Assembly: GCF_020991365.1 (NCBI RefSeq)
Contig: NZ_JAJLRA010000027.1
Span: 1 to 64,000, forward strand
Direction of reading: 5' to 3'
DNA length: 64,000 nucleotides
Source: Streptacidiphilus sp. ASG 303
GTDB taxonomy: Bacteria; Actinomycetota; Actinomycetes; Streptomycetales; Streptomycetaceae
The notes beneath the pieces are model-generated. The model worked only from the letters and a program-made list of their open reading frames with translations, was not told the DNA's origin and did no database searches. The first letter of the stretch is position 1. Each line of letters begins with the position of its first letter. The translations under genes and the position numbers were made by a program. Shown piece after piece: positions 7,309-16,254 of the stretch.

Positions 7309-8511
7309 TTGTACGACATCGACGACGTGGGCGTCTTCCTCGGCCTGGACGTCGGCAAGAGCGCCCACCACGGGCACGGGCTCACCCCGGCCGGCAAGAA
7401 GGTCTTCGACAAGCAGCTGCCCAACAGCGAGCCGAAGCTGCGGGCCGTCTTCGACAAGCTGGCCACGAAGTTCGGCACCGTGCTGGTGATCGTGGACCAG
7501 CCCGCCTCGATCGGCGCCCTCCCCCTGACGGTCGCCCGGGACGCCGGCTGCAAGGTCGCCTACCTGCCCGGCCTGTCCATGCGGCGGATCGCCGACCTCT
7601 ACCCGGGCGAGGCGAAGACCGACGCGAAGGACGCCGCGGTGATCGCGGACGCGGCTCGCACGATGCCGCACACCCTGCGCTCGCTGGAGGTGACCGACGA
7701 GATCACCGCCGAGCTGACCGTGCTGGTCGGCTTCGACCAGGACCTGGCGGCCGAGGCCACCCGCACCTCCAACCGGATCCGCGGCCTGCTCACCCAGTTC
7801 CACCCCAGCCTGGAGCGCGTCCTCGGGCCGCGCCTGGACCACCAGGCCGTGACCTGGCTGCTGGAGCGCTACGGCTCCCCCGCTGCACTGCGAAAGGCCG
7901 GTCGCCGCAGACTCATCGAAGCGATCAGGCCCAAGGCCCCGCGCATGGCCGCCCGGCTGATCGACGAGGTCTTCGACGCCCTCGACGAGCAGACCGTCGT
8001 GGTCCCGGGCACCGGCACCCTCGACGTCGTGATCCCGTCCCTGGCCCGTTCGCTCGCCGCCGTCCACGAACAGCGCCGGGCCCTGGAAGCACAGATCGGA
8101 CAGCTGCTCGAGGCCCACCCTCTTTCCGCGGTCCTGACCTCGATTCCGGGGGTCGCGGTCAGGACCGCCGCCACCTTGCTGGTCACCGTCGGCGACGGCA
8201 CCAGCTTCCCCACCGCCGCCCACCTCGCCTCCTACGCCGGCCTCGCCCCGACGACCAAGTCGTCGGGGACCTCGATCCACGGCGAACACGCACCCAGAGG
8301 CGGCAACCGGCAGCTCAAACGGGCCATGTTCCTGTCCGCGTTCGCCGCCTTGCACGACCCCGCCTCCCGCACCTACTACGACCGATGCCGGGCCCGCGGC
8401 AAGACCCACACCCAGGCCCTCCTCCGCCTGGCCCGCCACCGCATCAGCGTGCTGTTCGCGATGCTCCGCGACGGCACCTTCTACCAGCCCAGAACCCCAC
8501 GCCTCGCTTGA
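7309..8511 (+). CDS. IS110-family transposase/recombinase
   Basis: The N-terminal RuvC-like DEDD domain begins FLGLDVGKSAHH and contains the conserved YLPGLSMRRIADLYPGEAKT and DAKDAAVIADAARTMPHTLR blocks. The C-terminal transposase_20 domain has TSIPGVAVRTAATLL, ASYAGLAPTTKSSGTS and APRGGNRQLKRAMFLSAF, including the region of the catalytic serine. The TTG at 7309 preceded by GGGAGGA gives 400 residues, the usual family length; a longer in-frame start at 7162 would add an atypical tail. The gene looks intact. It runs antisense to metX. Confidence 0.9.
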   Translation: MYDIDDVGVFLGLDVGKSAHHGHGLTPAGKKVFDKQLPNSEPKLRAVFDKLATKFGTVLVIVDQPASIGALPLTVARDAGCKVAYLPGLSMRRIADLYPGEAKTDAKDAAVIADAARTMPHTLRSLEVTDEITAELTVLVGFDQDLAAEATRTSNRIRGLLTQFHPSLERVLGPRLDHQAVTWLLERYGSPAALRKAGRRRLIEAIRPKAPRMAARLIDEVFDALDEQTVVVPGTGTLDVVIPSLARSLAAVHEQRRALEAQIGQLLEAHPLSAVLTSIPGVAVRTAATLLVTVGDGTSFPTAAHLASYAGLAPTTKSSGTSIHGEHAPRGGNRQLKRAMFLSAFAALHDPASRTYYDRCRARGKTHTQALLRLARHRISVLFAMLRDGTFYQPRTPRLA

Positions 8512-8529
8512 CGAAAGACATAGAGGCAC

Positions 8530-9693
8530 CCCCCCGCCCAGGAGCTCGCGCACGAGCGCGCCGACCTGCCCGGTCTCGACCAGGAAGCCGTCGTGCCCGT
8601 GGGGGGAGTCGACGACGCGCACCGCGTCGGCCCCCGCGATGCCGGCCGCGAGCCGGGCCTGCTGCTCCAGCGGGTACAGGCGGTCGGTGGAGACCCCCGC
8701 CACGAGCGTGTCGGCGCGGATCCGGCGCAGCGCGGCCGCCGCGCCGCCGCGGCCGCGGCCGACGTCGTGGCCGTTCATCGCCTCGGTCAGCGCCACGTAG
8801 CTGCCGGCGTCGAAGCGCCGGACGAGCTTGTCGGCGTGGTGGTCGAGGTACGACTCCACCCGGTACCGGCCGCCGTCGCGGGGGTCCTCGCCGTCCTGGG
8901 GGTGCCGGCCGAACCGGGCCTCCAGTTCGGGTGCGCTGCGGTAGGTGAGCTGGGCGATCCGGCGTGCGAGGCCCAGTCCGGCGTGCGGGCCCTGCCCGGG
9001 CGGCGCGTCGTGGTAGTCGCCGCCGCGCCAGCCGGGGTCGGAGCGGACGGCCCGCAGCTGCACGCCGGCCCAGGCGACCTGCTCGGCGCCGGAGGCCGCC
9101 GTGGAGGCGAGGAGCAGCAGCCGCCGGACGCGCTCCGGCCGGGACACGGCCCACTCCAGGGCGCGCATCCCGCCCATGGAGCCGCCGGCGACCAGGGCCC
9201 AGCGGTCGACGCCGAGGGCGTCGGCGAGCCCGGCCTCGGCCGCCACCTGGTCGCGCTGCGTGAGCCGGGGGAAGGACCCGCCCCACCGCCGCCCGTCGGG
9301 GCGGCGGGAGGCGGGACCGGTGCTGCCCTGGCAGCCGCCGACCACGTTGGGCGCCACCACGAACCACCGGTCGGTGTCGAGGGGGAGGCCGGGCCCGACC
9401 AGCCCGTCCCACCAGCCGGGGGTGGGGTGGCCGGGGCCGGCCGCGCCGGCGGCGTGGCTGTCGCCGGTGAGGGCGTGCAGCAGGAGGACCGCGTTGGACC
9501 GGTCGGGGGCCGGCCGCCCCCAGGTCTCGTAGGCGAGCCGCACGCCGGGCAGCGCGTCGCCGCACTCCAGGGCGAGCGGCCGCTCCCGCACGTACCACCG
9601 CCGGCGGCCCGGCGGGTCCCCCTCCTGCCAGGCCCCGGAGGCCGGCGGGAGGGGGCGGAGCGCGCCGGGCGCGGCGGCGGGGGCGGCGTTCAG
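8530..9693 (-). CDS. metX: homoserine O-acetyltransferase (MetX), 3' end fused into IS110
   Basis: An alpha/beta-hydrolase-fold acyltransferase that acetylates homoserine with acetyl-CoA to give the substrate of MetY. Visible family blocks are NAVLLLHALTGDSH, VVAPNVVGGCQGSTGP, the nucleophile elbow GGSMGG, the catalytic Asp in VSTDRLYP and the catalytic His in DSPHGHDGF. The start is a CTG overlapping the metY stop (cTGA), so translation is likely coupled; no ATG or GTG fits better. After 388 codons the frame enters the IS with no stop and remains open to 7048, predicting an 881-residue fusion. All catalytic residues precede the junction, so activity may survive. Confidence 0.85.
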
Positions 9694-11084
9694 GACGCGC
9701 CCTTCGCCGCGCGGAAGCCGGCCTCCAGGTCGGCCCTGAGGTCGGCGAGGTTCTCGATGCCGACGGACAGGCGCACCAGTCCGGGCGCGGTGCCGGTCGC
9801 GGCCAGCTGCTCGGCGTCGAGCTGGCTGTGGGTGGTGGACGCCGGGTGGATGATGAGGCTGCGCACGTCGCCGATGTTGGCGAGGTGGCTGAAGAGCTCC
9901 ACGGCGTCCACGAACCGCCGGCCCGCCTCGACGCCGTCGCGCAGCTCGAAGGAGAGCACCGCGCCGGCGCCGCGCGGCAGGTAGCGGCGGGCCGCCCCGT
10001 ACCAGCGGCTGGAGGGCAGGCCCGGGTAGTGGACCGCGGCGACCTCGTCGCGCTGCTCCAGCCACTCGGCGAGCGCCTGGGCGTTGGCCGTGTGGCGCTC
10101 CAGGCGCAGGCTGAGCGTATCGACGCCCTGGAGCAGCAGGAAGGCGGAGTGGGGGGCGATGGCGGGGCCGAGGTCGCGCAGCAGCTGCACCCGCAGCTTG
10201 GCGGCGTAGGCGCCGGGGCCGAGGGCGGGCCAGTACCGCAGGCCGTGGTAGCTGGGGTCGGGCTCGCTGAAGTCGGGGAAGCGGTCGGGGTGGGCGCCGA
10301 AGTCGAAGGTGCCGGCGTCGACCACGACGCCGCCGATGGTGGTGCCGTGGCCGCCGAGGAACTTCGTCGCCGAGTGGACGACGACGTCGGCGCCGTGCTC
10401 GGCCGGCCGCAGCAGGTAGGGCGTGGGCACGGTGTTGTCGACGACGAGCGGGACGCCGGCGGCGTGGGCGACGTCGGCCACGCCCCGCACGTCCAGGACG
10501 TTGCCGCGGGGGTTGCCCAGCGTCTCGGCGAACAGGGCCTTGGTGCGGGGGCGGACGGCGGCCCGCCAGGCGTCGAGGTCGTCGGGGTCCTCGACGAAGG
10601 ACACCTCGATGCCGAACCTGGGGAGCGTGTGGCGCAGGAGGTTGTACGTGCCGCCGTACAGGGAGGCGCTGGAGACGACGTGGTCGCCCGCGCGGGCCAG
10701 GTTTAGGAGGGCGAGGGTCTCCGCGGCCTGGCCGGAGGCGAGTGCCACCGCGGCGACGCCGCCCTCCAGGGAGGCGATGCGCTGCTCGAGGACGTCCTGG
10801 GTGGGGTTGTGGATGCGGGTGTAGATGTTGCCGGGCTCGGCGAGGGAGAAGAGGTCGGCGGCGTGGCGGGTGTCGCGGAAGACGAACGACGTCGTCTGGT
10901 AGATCGGGACGGCCCGTGCGCCGGTCGCCGGGTCGGGGGCGGCGCCGGCGTGGACCTGCCGGGTCTCGAAGGACCAGCCGGGGGCGGCGTCGGCCGCGCG
11001 GGGGGTCTCGGCGGTGTCCGGGGCGGCGGTGTCCGGAGCGGCGGCAGCGGTGGTGTCGGCAGCGGTGTCGGGGGTCTGGCTCAT
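9690..11084 (-). CDS. metY: O-acetylhomoserine/O-acetylserine sulfhydrylase (MetY-type)
   Basis: A 464-residue PLP enzyme of the Cys/Met metabolism family. It makes homocysteine from O-acetylhomoserine and sulfide, feeding methionine synthesis. The N-terminal 40 residues are a low-complexity Ala/Asp/Thr extension; the enzyme begins near [11 protein letters not shown]. Family features are [27 protein letters not shown] and the PLP lysine in [14 protein letters not shown]. The ATG at 11084 is preceded by GGAGAG. A leader peptide lies 192 bases upstream and metX follows with overlapping codons, forming a direct-sulfhydrylation operon. Confidence 0.92.
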   Translation of the reverse strand: MSQTPDTAADTTAAAAPDTAAPDTAETPRAADAAPGWSFETRQVHAGAAPDPATGARAVPIYQTTSFVFRDTRHAADLFSLAEPGNIYTRIHNPTQDVLEQRIASLEGGVAAVALASGQAAETLALLNLARAGDHVVSSASLYGGTYNLLRHTLPRFGIEVSFVEDPDDLDAWRAAVRPRTKALFAETLGNPRGNVLDVRGVADVAHAAGVPLVVDNTVPTPYLLRPAEHGADVVVHSATKFLGGHGTTIGGVVVDAGTFDFGAHPDRFPDFSEPDPSYHGLRYWPALGPGAYAAKLRVQLLRDLGPAIAPHSAFLLLQGVDTLSLRLERHTANAQALAEWLEQRDEVAAVHYPGLPSSRWYGAARRYLPRGAGAVLSFELRDGVEAGRRFVDAVELFSHLANIGDVRSLIIHPASTTHSQLDAEQLAATGTAPGLVRLSVGIENLADLRADLEAGFRAAKGAS

Positions 11085-11275
11085 GGCTCTCTCCGGGACG
11101 GTGGGCGCGGCACGGCGCGGAGGGGCGGCCGCGTACGGGGGTACGGGGGCGTGCGCCGCGTACGCCACGGGCAGGCGGGCACGGCGGGGCGCGCGCCGGA
11201 CGGGCGCGGCGGAGACGGGGTGCGGGATGCGCGGCCCGGCCGCCGTGGCGGGCGGTCAGGGGCGGGGCGCCGAGG

Positions 11276-11350
11276 TCAGCGGGCGGCGGGACAGCCCGTG
11301 CTGGTGACGCGGCCGTAGTCCACGTGGCGGCGGGTCACGAGGGGCGTCAT
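11276..11350 (-). CDS. leader peptide (24 aa) upstream of metY-metX
   Basis: The product is MTPLVTRRHVDYGRVTSTGC plus PAAR. The R-R-H-V-D, R-V and S/T-x-x-C spacing matches the other leader peptides of this region. It precedes a methionine-synthesis operon, which supports a role in sulfur-responsive attenuation. No clear promoter could be assigned next to it. Confidence 0.75.
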   Translation of the reverse strand: MTPLVTRRHVDYGRVTSTGCPAAR

Positions 11351-11496
11351 GGTCCCAGGGAACCACAGCCGCGGTTCCGGTACCAGCGGTTCGGTGCATC
11401 CGCCGCCCCCGCGCCGCGGCCCGGCGGCGCAACCGGACGGCAGGCGCGGTGACGGGCCGTCGGGTACGCGGTCGCCGGAGGCCGCAGGGCGGCCGG

Positions 11497-12312
11497 TCAC
11501 CCGCGCACCGCCCCGGCGGTGAGCCCCGCGACGAAGTGCCGCTGGAGGAGGACGTACGCCGCCACGACGGGCAGGGAGGACACGGCCACGCCGGCGAAGA
11601 GCACCGGGTAGTCGGTGAGGAACTCCCCCTGGAAGTCCAGCAGCGCCAGCGGGAGCGTGCGCGCCCCCGGCGTGCGGACGAACAGCAGCGGATACAGCAG
11701 GTCGTTCCAGTCCATGACGCACAGGAAGACCGCCGTCGTGGCGAGCGCGGGACGCGACAGGGGCAGGGCCACGGAGACCAGCGACCGCACCGGTCCCGCC
11801 CCGTCCAGCGCGGCGGCCTCGTACAGCTCCCCGGGGACGCCGCGCAGGAAGCCGCCCAGGAGGAACACGGCCGTGGGCAGCGTCGCCACGGTGTCGGCCA
11901 GGACGAGGCCCGTGAGGCTGTCGGTGAGCCCCAGCCGGTCGAAGAGGACGTACTGGGGGACGACCGCCGCCTGCGCGGGCACGGCGAGGCCGGCCACGAG
12001 GACCGCGAAGACCGCCCAGGAGGCGCGGCCGGGGACCCGCGCGCAGAAGAACGCGGCGGGGACGGCGAGTGCGAGGGTGAGCAGCACCGCTCCCCCGGTG
12101 ACGGCCAGGCTGTGGGCGAAGGCGGGTCCGAGGCCGCCCTCCCCCACCGCCCGGCGGTAGTTGTCCAGCGTCGGGTGGAGCGGTGGGGCGAGCGGGTGCG
12201 CGAAGAGCTGCGGCAGGGTCTTGAGGGCGCCGAAGCCCACCACGAGCAGCGGCAGCACGACGGCGGCCGCGGCGGCGGCGAGGCAGGCGGCGCGCAGGGC
12301 CCGGGACGTCAC
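11497..12312 (-). CDS. carbohydrate-type ABC transporter permease (MalG-like)
   Basis: A 271-residue inner-membrane permease with about six hydrophobic segments and the EAA loop ELYEAAALDGAGPVRSLV, typical of CUT1 sugar importers. The C-terminal region (YVLLQRHFVAGLTAGAVRG) is the classical MalG end. The GTG at 12312 overlaps the stop of the other permease (GTGA), so the two are coupled. It is the last gene of the operon headed by the SsuD-type monooxygenase. No ATPase gene is nearby; Streptomyces CUT1 systems usually share the ATPase MsiK encoded elsewhere. Confidence 0.88.
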   Translation of the reverse strand: MTSRALRAACLAAAAAAVVLPLLVVGFGALKTLPQLFAHPLAPPLHPTLDNYRRAVGEGGLGPAFAHSLAVTGGAVLLTLALAVPAAFFCARVPGRASWAVFAVLVAGLAVPAQAAVVPQYVLFDRLGLTDSLTGLVLADTVATLPTAVFLLGGFLRGVPGELYEAAALDGAGPVRSLVSVALPLSRPALATTAVFLCVMDWNDLLYPLLFVRTPGARTLPLALLDFQGEFLTDYPVLFAGVAVSSLPVVAAYVLLQRHFVAGLTAGAVRG

Positions 12313-13202
12313 GGCTGTCCCCCTCCCAGCGCGCGGCGCTGAACCCACGTCAGCAGCAGGACGAAGGCCATGAAGACCAGGGACTCGGCGGCCGCGTACC
12401 CGAAGCGGTCGTCGGAGAAGGTGGTGTAGATGCGGGTGGAGAGCAGGTCGAGGCCGGGGCCCGGCGGGTTGCCGCCGAGGCCGAGCACCAGGTCGAAGGC
12501 CTTGAAGGACTGGACGGTGGTGTAGGCGGCGACGATCGCCGCCGCGGGCGCCAGCAGGGGCCAGGTGACGTGGCGGAAGCGGGCCAGGCGGCCGGCGCCG
12601 TCCAGGGCCGCCGCCTCGTGGTACTCGCGCGGGATCGCCTGGAGGCCGGCGACGAAGACGACCGTCATCTGGCCCGCGTGGAACCACACCTGGGTGAGGG
12701 CGAGCCAGTAGACCGCGTGCCCGGGGTCGCCGAGGTACAGCGGCTGCACGCCGCCCAGGCCGACTGCGCGCAGCGCCGTGTCCAGCAGGCCGCCGCCGGG
12801 CTCGTACACGAAGCGCCACACGAAGGCGACGGAGACCGAGGACAGCACGGCGGGCAGGAAGAACAGGGCCCTCAGCAGCACCGACATCGGGGTGGTGCGG
12901 ACCAGCAGCAGCGCCAGCAGCAGCGCCAGCGCGGTCTGGACGAGCACCACGGCCGCGGTCAGCCGGAAGGTGTTGGCGGCCGCGTGGTGGAAGAGGTCGT
13001 CGCCGGTGGCGAGACGGACGAGGTTCGCCGGGCCGATGTCGCGGTAGGAGGCGCTGTAGCCGTCCCAGTCGGTGAGCGCGTACCGGAAGGACTGGAGCAC
13101 CGGGTACAGGAAGAGGAACCCGGACAGGGCGAGGGCCGGCAGCGGGAAGAGCCAGACCAGCCCCGGCCGGCGCCGGTCACGCCCGCTTCTGGTCGATGAC
13201 AC
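12309..13202 (-). CDS. carbohydrate-type ABC transporter permease (MalF-like)
   Basis: A 297-residue permease with an N-terminal GLVWLFPLPALALSGFLFLY segment, further membrane spans and the EAA loop EYHEAAALDGAGRLARFRHV. The GTG at 13202 overlaps the end of the binding-protein gene by 26 bases; no other start fits the frame. It pairs with the MalG-like subunit downstream to form the channel of the importer. Confidence 0.88.
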   Translation of the reverse strand: MSSTRSGRDRRRPGLVWLFPLPALALSGFLFLYPVLQSFRYALTDWDGYSASYRDIGPANLVRLATGDDLFHHAAANTFRLTAAVVLVQTALALLLALLLVRTTPMSVLLRALFFLPAVLSSVSVAFVWRFVYEPGGGLLDTALRAVGLGGVQPLYLGDPGHAVYWLALTQVWFHAGQMTVVFVAGLQAIPREYHEAAALDGAGRLARFRHVTWPLLAPAAAIVAAYTTVQSFKAFDLVLGLGGNPPGPGLDLLSTRIYTTFSDDRFGYAAAESLVFMAFVLLLTWVQRRALGGGQP

Positions 13203-14475
13203 GCTGGGCCTCCTCCGCCGCCTGGTGGGGGTCGGTGCCGCGGACCACCGCCACCGTGGCGTTCTCCACGGCGCTGCGGATGTCCAGGTCGAGGAACTGG
13301 AAGCGGGGCGCCAGGAGGGTCCGGCGGGTGAGCCAGGGGGCGAGCGCCTTCAGGTCGGGGTTGGTGTACTCGACGCCGGCGACGGTGACGTGCTGGCCGG
13401 TGCCGTCCGCGTAGGCGGCGGCGTTGCGCGGCTCGCTGAGGAACTCCAGGAGGGCGTAGGCGGCGGGCTGCACGGAGGAGGCGTTGTTGACGCCCAGGAT
13501 GAAGGTGGCGTTGAACACGCCCTCGTACCGGGCCCGGCCGGCGGCGGTGGTGATCGGCGCGACCAGGTCGACCGGGAAGCGGGCGCCGAGGGCCCGCGCC
13601 GCTGCTGTCTGGAAGGAGCCGGTGGCCAGCAGCCCGGCCCGGCCCTGGGCGAACAGCCTCAGGGTGGCGTCGGCGTCGGAGGCGGCGGCCCGGGGCTGGA
13701 GGTAGGGGCGCAGCTGCGCGTACTGGCGCAGGGTGGTGAGGAACCAGTCGTCGGTGACGCGGTGACGGCCGGTCTCGATGCCGGCGAAGGCGTCCGGCTC
13801 GGGCAGGTTGTTCATCACCATGGTGTTGAGGAGCTGTCCGGCGTTCGCGGCGTCGCCGCCGGGCCAGGCCAGCGGGGTGTACCCCTTGGCCTTCAGGTCG
13901 TCGAGGAGCTGGAGGAACCCGTCCCAGTCGCGCGGCGCGGCGGTGTGCCCGGCCCGGTCGAGGGCGTCGGTGTTGGCGAGCGGGGTGTTGAAGACCAGCT
14001 GGTAGGGCAGCCCGTACTGCACCCCGCCCTGGGCGCCGGGCGCGGTCAGGGCGTCCTGGTAGCGGCGCAGGACGGGGGTGCCGGTCAGCGGGGCGTACAC
14101 GCCCGCCTTCACCAGCTGCTGGAACTGGGCGCCGCGGAAGGCGGTGAAGAGGTCGCCGGAGCGGGCGCCGCGGATGCGCCGCAGGGCGGTGGACTGGTAG
14201 TCGGCGGAGGGCGTGACGTCCTGGCGGACGTCCGTGCCGGGGTGGAGGCGGGAGAAGGCCGCGGTGAGGCGGGCGAGGACCGCCTTGTCCTCGGCGCGCC
14301 AGTGGGCGAAGGAGACGGTGCCCTTCACCGGGCCGGAGGTGGCGGGGCCGGAGGAGGGGTCGGCTGCGCGCGGGGCGTCCGGTCCGCCGCCGGGTCCGGC
14401 GCAGGCCGCGGCGGTGAGAGCGAGTCCGGTGCCGGCGAGCAGGCGCAGGGCGGACCTGCGGTCGAGGGCGTTCAT
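13177..14475 (-). CDS. sugar-type ABC transporter substrate-binding lipoprotein
   Basis: A 432-residue family-1 binding protein (MalE superfamily). The N-terminus has RRSALRLLAGTGLALTAAAC, a signal with a lipobox Cys near residue 25. Core features are the VSFAHWRAEDKAVLARLTAAF opening, GDLFTAFRG and the EVTNPDLKALAPWLT-like end region. An RBS (AAAGGACC) precedes the ATG at 14475. It lies between the sulfonate-type monooxygenase and two CUT1 permeases. The pairing of a sugar-type receptor with a desulfonating enzyme suggests a sulfonated sugar or glycoside, but the ligand was not demonstrated. Confidence 0.87.
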   Translation of the reverse strand: MNALDRRSALRLLAGTGLALTAAACAGPGGGPDAPRAADPSSGPATSGPVKGTVSFAHWRAEDKAVLARLTAAFSRLHPGTDVRQDVTPSADYQSTALRRIRGARSGDLFTAFRGAQFQQLVKAGVYAPLTGTPVLRRYQDALTAPGAQGGVQYGLPYQLVFNTPLANTDALDRAGHTAAPRDWDGFLQLLDDLKAKGYTPLAWPGGDAANAGQLLNTMVMNNLPEPDAFAGIETGRHRVTDDWFLTTLRQYAQLRPYLQPRAAASDADATLRLFAQGRAGLLATGSFQTAAARALGARFPVDLVAPITTAAGRARYEGVFNATFILGVNNASSVQPAAYALLEFLSEPRNAAAYADGTGQHVTVAGVEYTNPDLKALAPWLTRRTLLAPRFQFLDLDIRSAVENATVAVVRGTDPHQAAEEAQRVIDQKRA

Positions 14476-14633
14476 GGTGGTGTGGGTCCTTTCACGGAGG
14501 GGCGGGGATCGGGCGGGGTCGGAGGCTGGGGCAGGGCCGCGGATGCGGGCGTGCGGAACCGCGCCGGGTGCCCGGGGCGGTCCGGCGGGGCCGCGGCGGA
14601 GGAGCGGCGGAGGAGGGGCGGAGGGGCCGCGGG

Positions 14634-15749
14634 TCAGGCGGTGGCGTGGGCGGGGACGTCGGCGAGCAGGCCGCGGGCCGCCAGGACCGGGCGGACGCAC
14701 TCGCCGAAGCGGACGGCCTCCTCCAGGTGCGGCTGACCGGAGAGGATGACGTGCTCGATGCCCAGGGCCGCGTACTCCGCGATGCGGTCGGCGACCTGCT
14801 CGTGGCTGCCGACGAGCGCCGTCCCGGCCCCGGGCCGGACCAGGCCGAACCCGGCCCACAGGTTCGGGTGGACCTCCAGCCGGTCGGTGCTGCCGCCGCT
14901 CAGGGCGGCCATGGCGCGCTGGCCGGCGGACTCCGAGGAGCGGAAGCGGGCGTGGGCGGCGGCGATGTCGGCGGGGTCCAGCGCGGCGAGCAGCCGGTCG
15001 GCCTCGGCCCACGCCTCGTCGGCGGTGTCGCGGGTGATGACGTGCAGGCGGATCCCGAAGGACGGGGAGCGGCCCAGGCGGGCCGCCGCCTCCCGGACGG
15101 CCGAGATCTTCGCGGCCACGGCGGCGGGCGGCTCCCCCCAGGTGAGGTAGGTGTCGGCGTGGCGGGCCGCGACGGGCAGGGCGGCGGCGGAGGAGCCGCC
15201 GAAGAACACCGGCGGTGCCTCGGCCGGCGGCCGGCGCAGGCGGCCCGCCGCGACCCGGTAGTGCGCGCCGTCGAAGTCGTAGGGCTCGCCGGTCCAGGCC
15301 CGGCGCAGGAGGGTGAGGAACTCGTCGGTGCGGGCGTAGCGGGCGTCGTGGTCGAGCCAGTCGCCGTAGGCGCGCTGCTCGTCGGCGTCGCTGCCGGTGA
15401 CGACGTTCAGCAGCAGACGGCCCCCGGACAGCCGCTGGTGGGTCGCGGCCATCTGCGCGGCCAGCGGCGGCGCGACGGTCCCGGGCCGGAAGGCGATGAG
15501 GAACTTCAGCCGGGTCGTGCGGGAGGCGAGGGCGGCGGTGGTGAGCCAGGCGTCCTCGCAGTCGCTGCCGGTGGGGGTGAGCACGGCCTCGAACCCGGCG
15601 GACTCGGCGGCCAGGGCGACCTGGGTGAGGTAGTCGAGGCTCGGCGGACGGGAGGTGGTGCGCGACTGGAGGGAGTCGCGGGAGGTGACGCCGACGACGG
15701 AGCGGTCGTCGCCGGTGGTGGGCAGGAACCAGTGCAGGCGCACGGCCAT
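14634..15749 (-). CDS. FMNH2-dependent alkanesulfonate-type monooxygenase (SsuD-like)
   Basis: A 371-residue LLM monooxygenase that follows E. coli SsuD along its length: LHWFLPTTGDDR at the N-terminus, TPTGSDCEDAWLTTAALAS, RLKFLIAFRPGTVAPPLAAQ, LLNVVTGSDADEQ, VFFGGSSAAALPVAARHADT, YLTWGEPP and PNLWAGFGLVRPGAGTALVG. The equivalents of the SsuD active-site Cys and His (SCEDAW) and the phosphate-site residues are present. It should use FMNH2 and O2 to release sulfite from a sulfonate. It heads an operon with a sugar-type importer, after a leader peptide. The FMN reductase gene upstream (16255-16806) probably supplies FMNH2. Confidence 0.88.
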   Translation of the reverse strand: MAVRLHWFLPTTGDDRSVVGVTSRDSLQSRTTSRPPSLDYLTQVALAAESAGFEAVLTPTGSDCEDAWLTTAALASRTTRLKFLIAFRPGTVAPPLAAQMAATHQRLSGGRLLLNVVTGSDADEQRAYGDWLDHDARYARTDEFLTLLRRAWTGEPYDFDGAHYRVAAGRLRRPPAEAPPVFFGGSSAAALPVAARHADTYLTWGEPPAAVAAKISAVREAAARLGRSPSFGIRLHVITRDTADEAWAEADRLLAALDPADIAAAHARFRSSESAGQRAMAALSGGSTDRLEVHPNLWAGFGLVRPGAGTALVGSHEQVADRIAEYAALGIEHVILSGQPHLEEAVRFGECVRPVLAARGLLADVPAHATA

Positions 15750-15940
15750 GGGGGCTCGCAATCCTGGAGGGGGGCGCCGTGGCGGCGCGCGCGGCGGGCC
15801 GGGCACGGCGGTGGGCGTGCCGGGGCTGCGTGCGGCGGGGCGGCGGAGGGTGCGGGGGGCCGGTCCCTGGCGGGGCGCCGGCAGAAGGAGACGCGCGGGG
15901 AAGGAGACGCGCGGAGGGGACGCGGAGTCGTGCCGCGGGG

Positions 15941-16015
15941 TCAGCTACAGAGCGCCGCTGCGACCCGGAGCAGGTCGACGTGCGGGCGCCTGACAAGCGC
16001 GACGGGGTGTCCCAT
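15941..16015 (-). CDS. leader peptide (24 aa) of the sulfonate monooxygenase operon
   Basis: It encodes MGHPVALVRRPHVDLLRVAA plus ALCS. The R-R-x-H-V-D-L-L-R-V-x-x-x-L-C core is shared with the other leaders. A promoter (TTCACC-17-TATAGT) ends only 8 bases before the ATG, so the transcript probably starts at or next to the start codon (leaderless). It lies 192 bases upstream of the SsuD-type gene. Confidence 0.8.
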   Translation of the reverse strand: MGHPVALVRRPHVDLLRVAAALCS

Positions 16016-16023
16016 GGGCCGGG

Positions 16024-16052
16024 ACTATACACACGATCAGGTCGCGGGTGAA
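16024..16052 (-). promoter_or_regulatory. promoter of the sulfonate operon leader
   Basis: The -35 is TTCACC (16052-16047) and the -10 is TATAGT (16029-16024), with a 17-base spacer. The -10 ends 8 bases before the leader ATG, predicting a leaderless message. Confidence 0.75.
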
Positions 16053-16254
16053 CGCGTGATCGACATGTGGGACGGGTGGCCGACCGGACGTCACTCTGCC
16101 TTCCTGGAACGGGAGGACGGGACCCACGGCCCGCACCGGGGCCGGGCTGCGTCGGACAGGGCCGGACCGCGGCGGGGCGTGCGGGAGGAAACGGCAGCGC
16201 GGCCCCACCGGGACGTCGGGAGCGGCCGGGAACCCGGAGGAGAGCCGCGTCCGG

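Larger units (their letters stand above)
7095..8528 (+). mobile_element. IS110-family insertion sequence (boundaries approximate)
   Basis: The element contains one DEDD recombinase gene (7309-8511) preceded by about 215 bases of non-coding left end and followed by a very short right end. No inverted repeats are visible, as expected for IS110. The right boundary is placed in the C-run where the metX reading frame is entered at about 8530. The left boundary is set only by microhomology (a C-run at 7096-7101). The insertion removed the native stop of metX. Confidence 0.65.

Noticed and set aside
7048-10065. A 1005-codon open frame on the minus strand read as one gene
   Set aside because: Only the part from 9693 downwards matches MetX; the first 124 codons are the out-of-frame shadow of metY, and the end is the antisense of IS110. 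It is reported as a metX-IS fusion instead.
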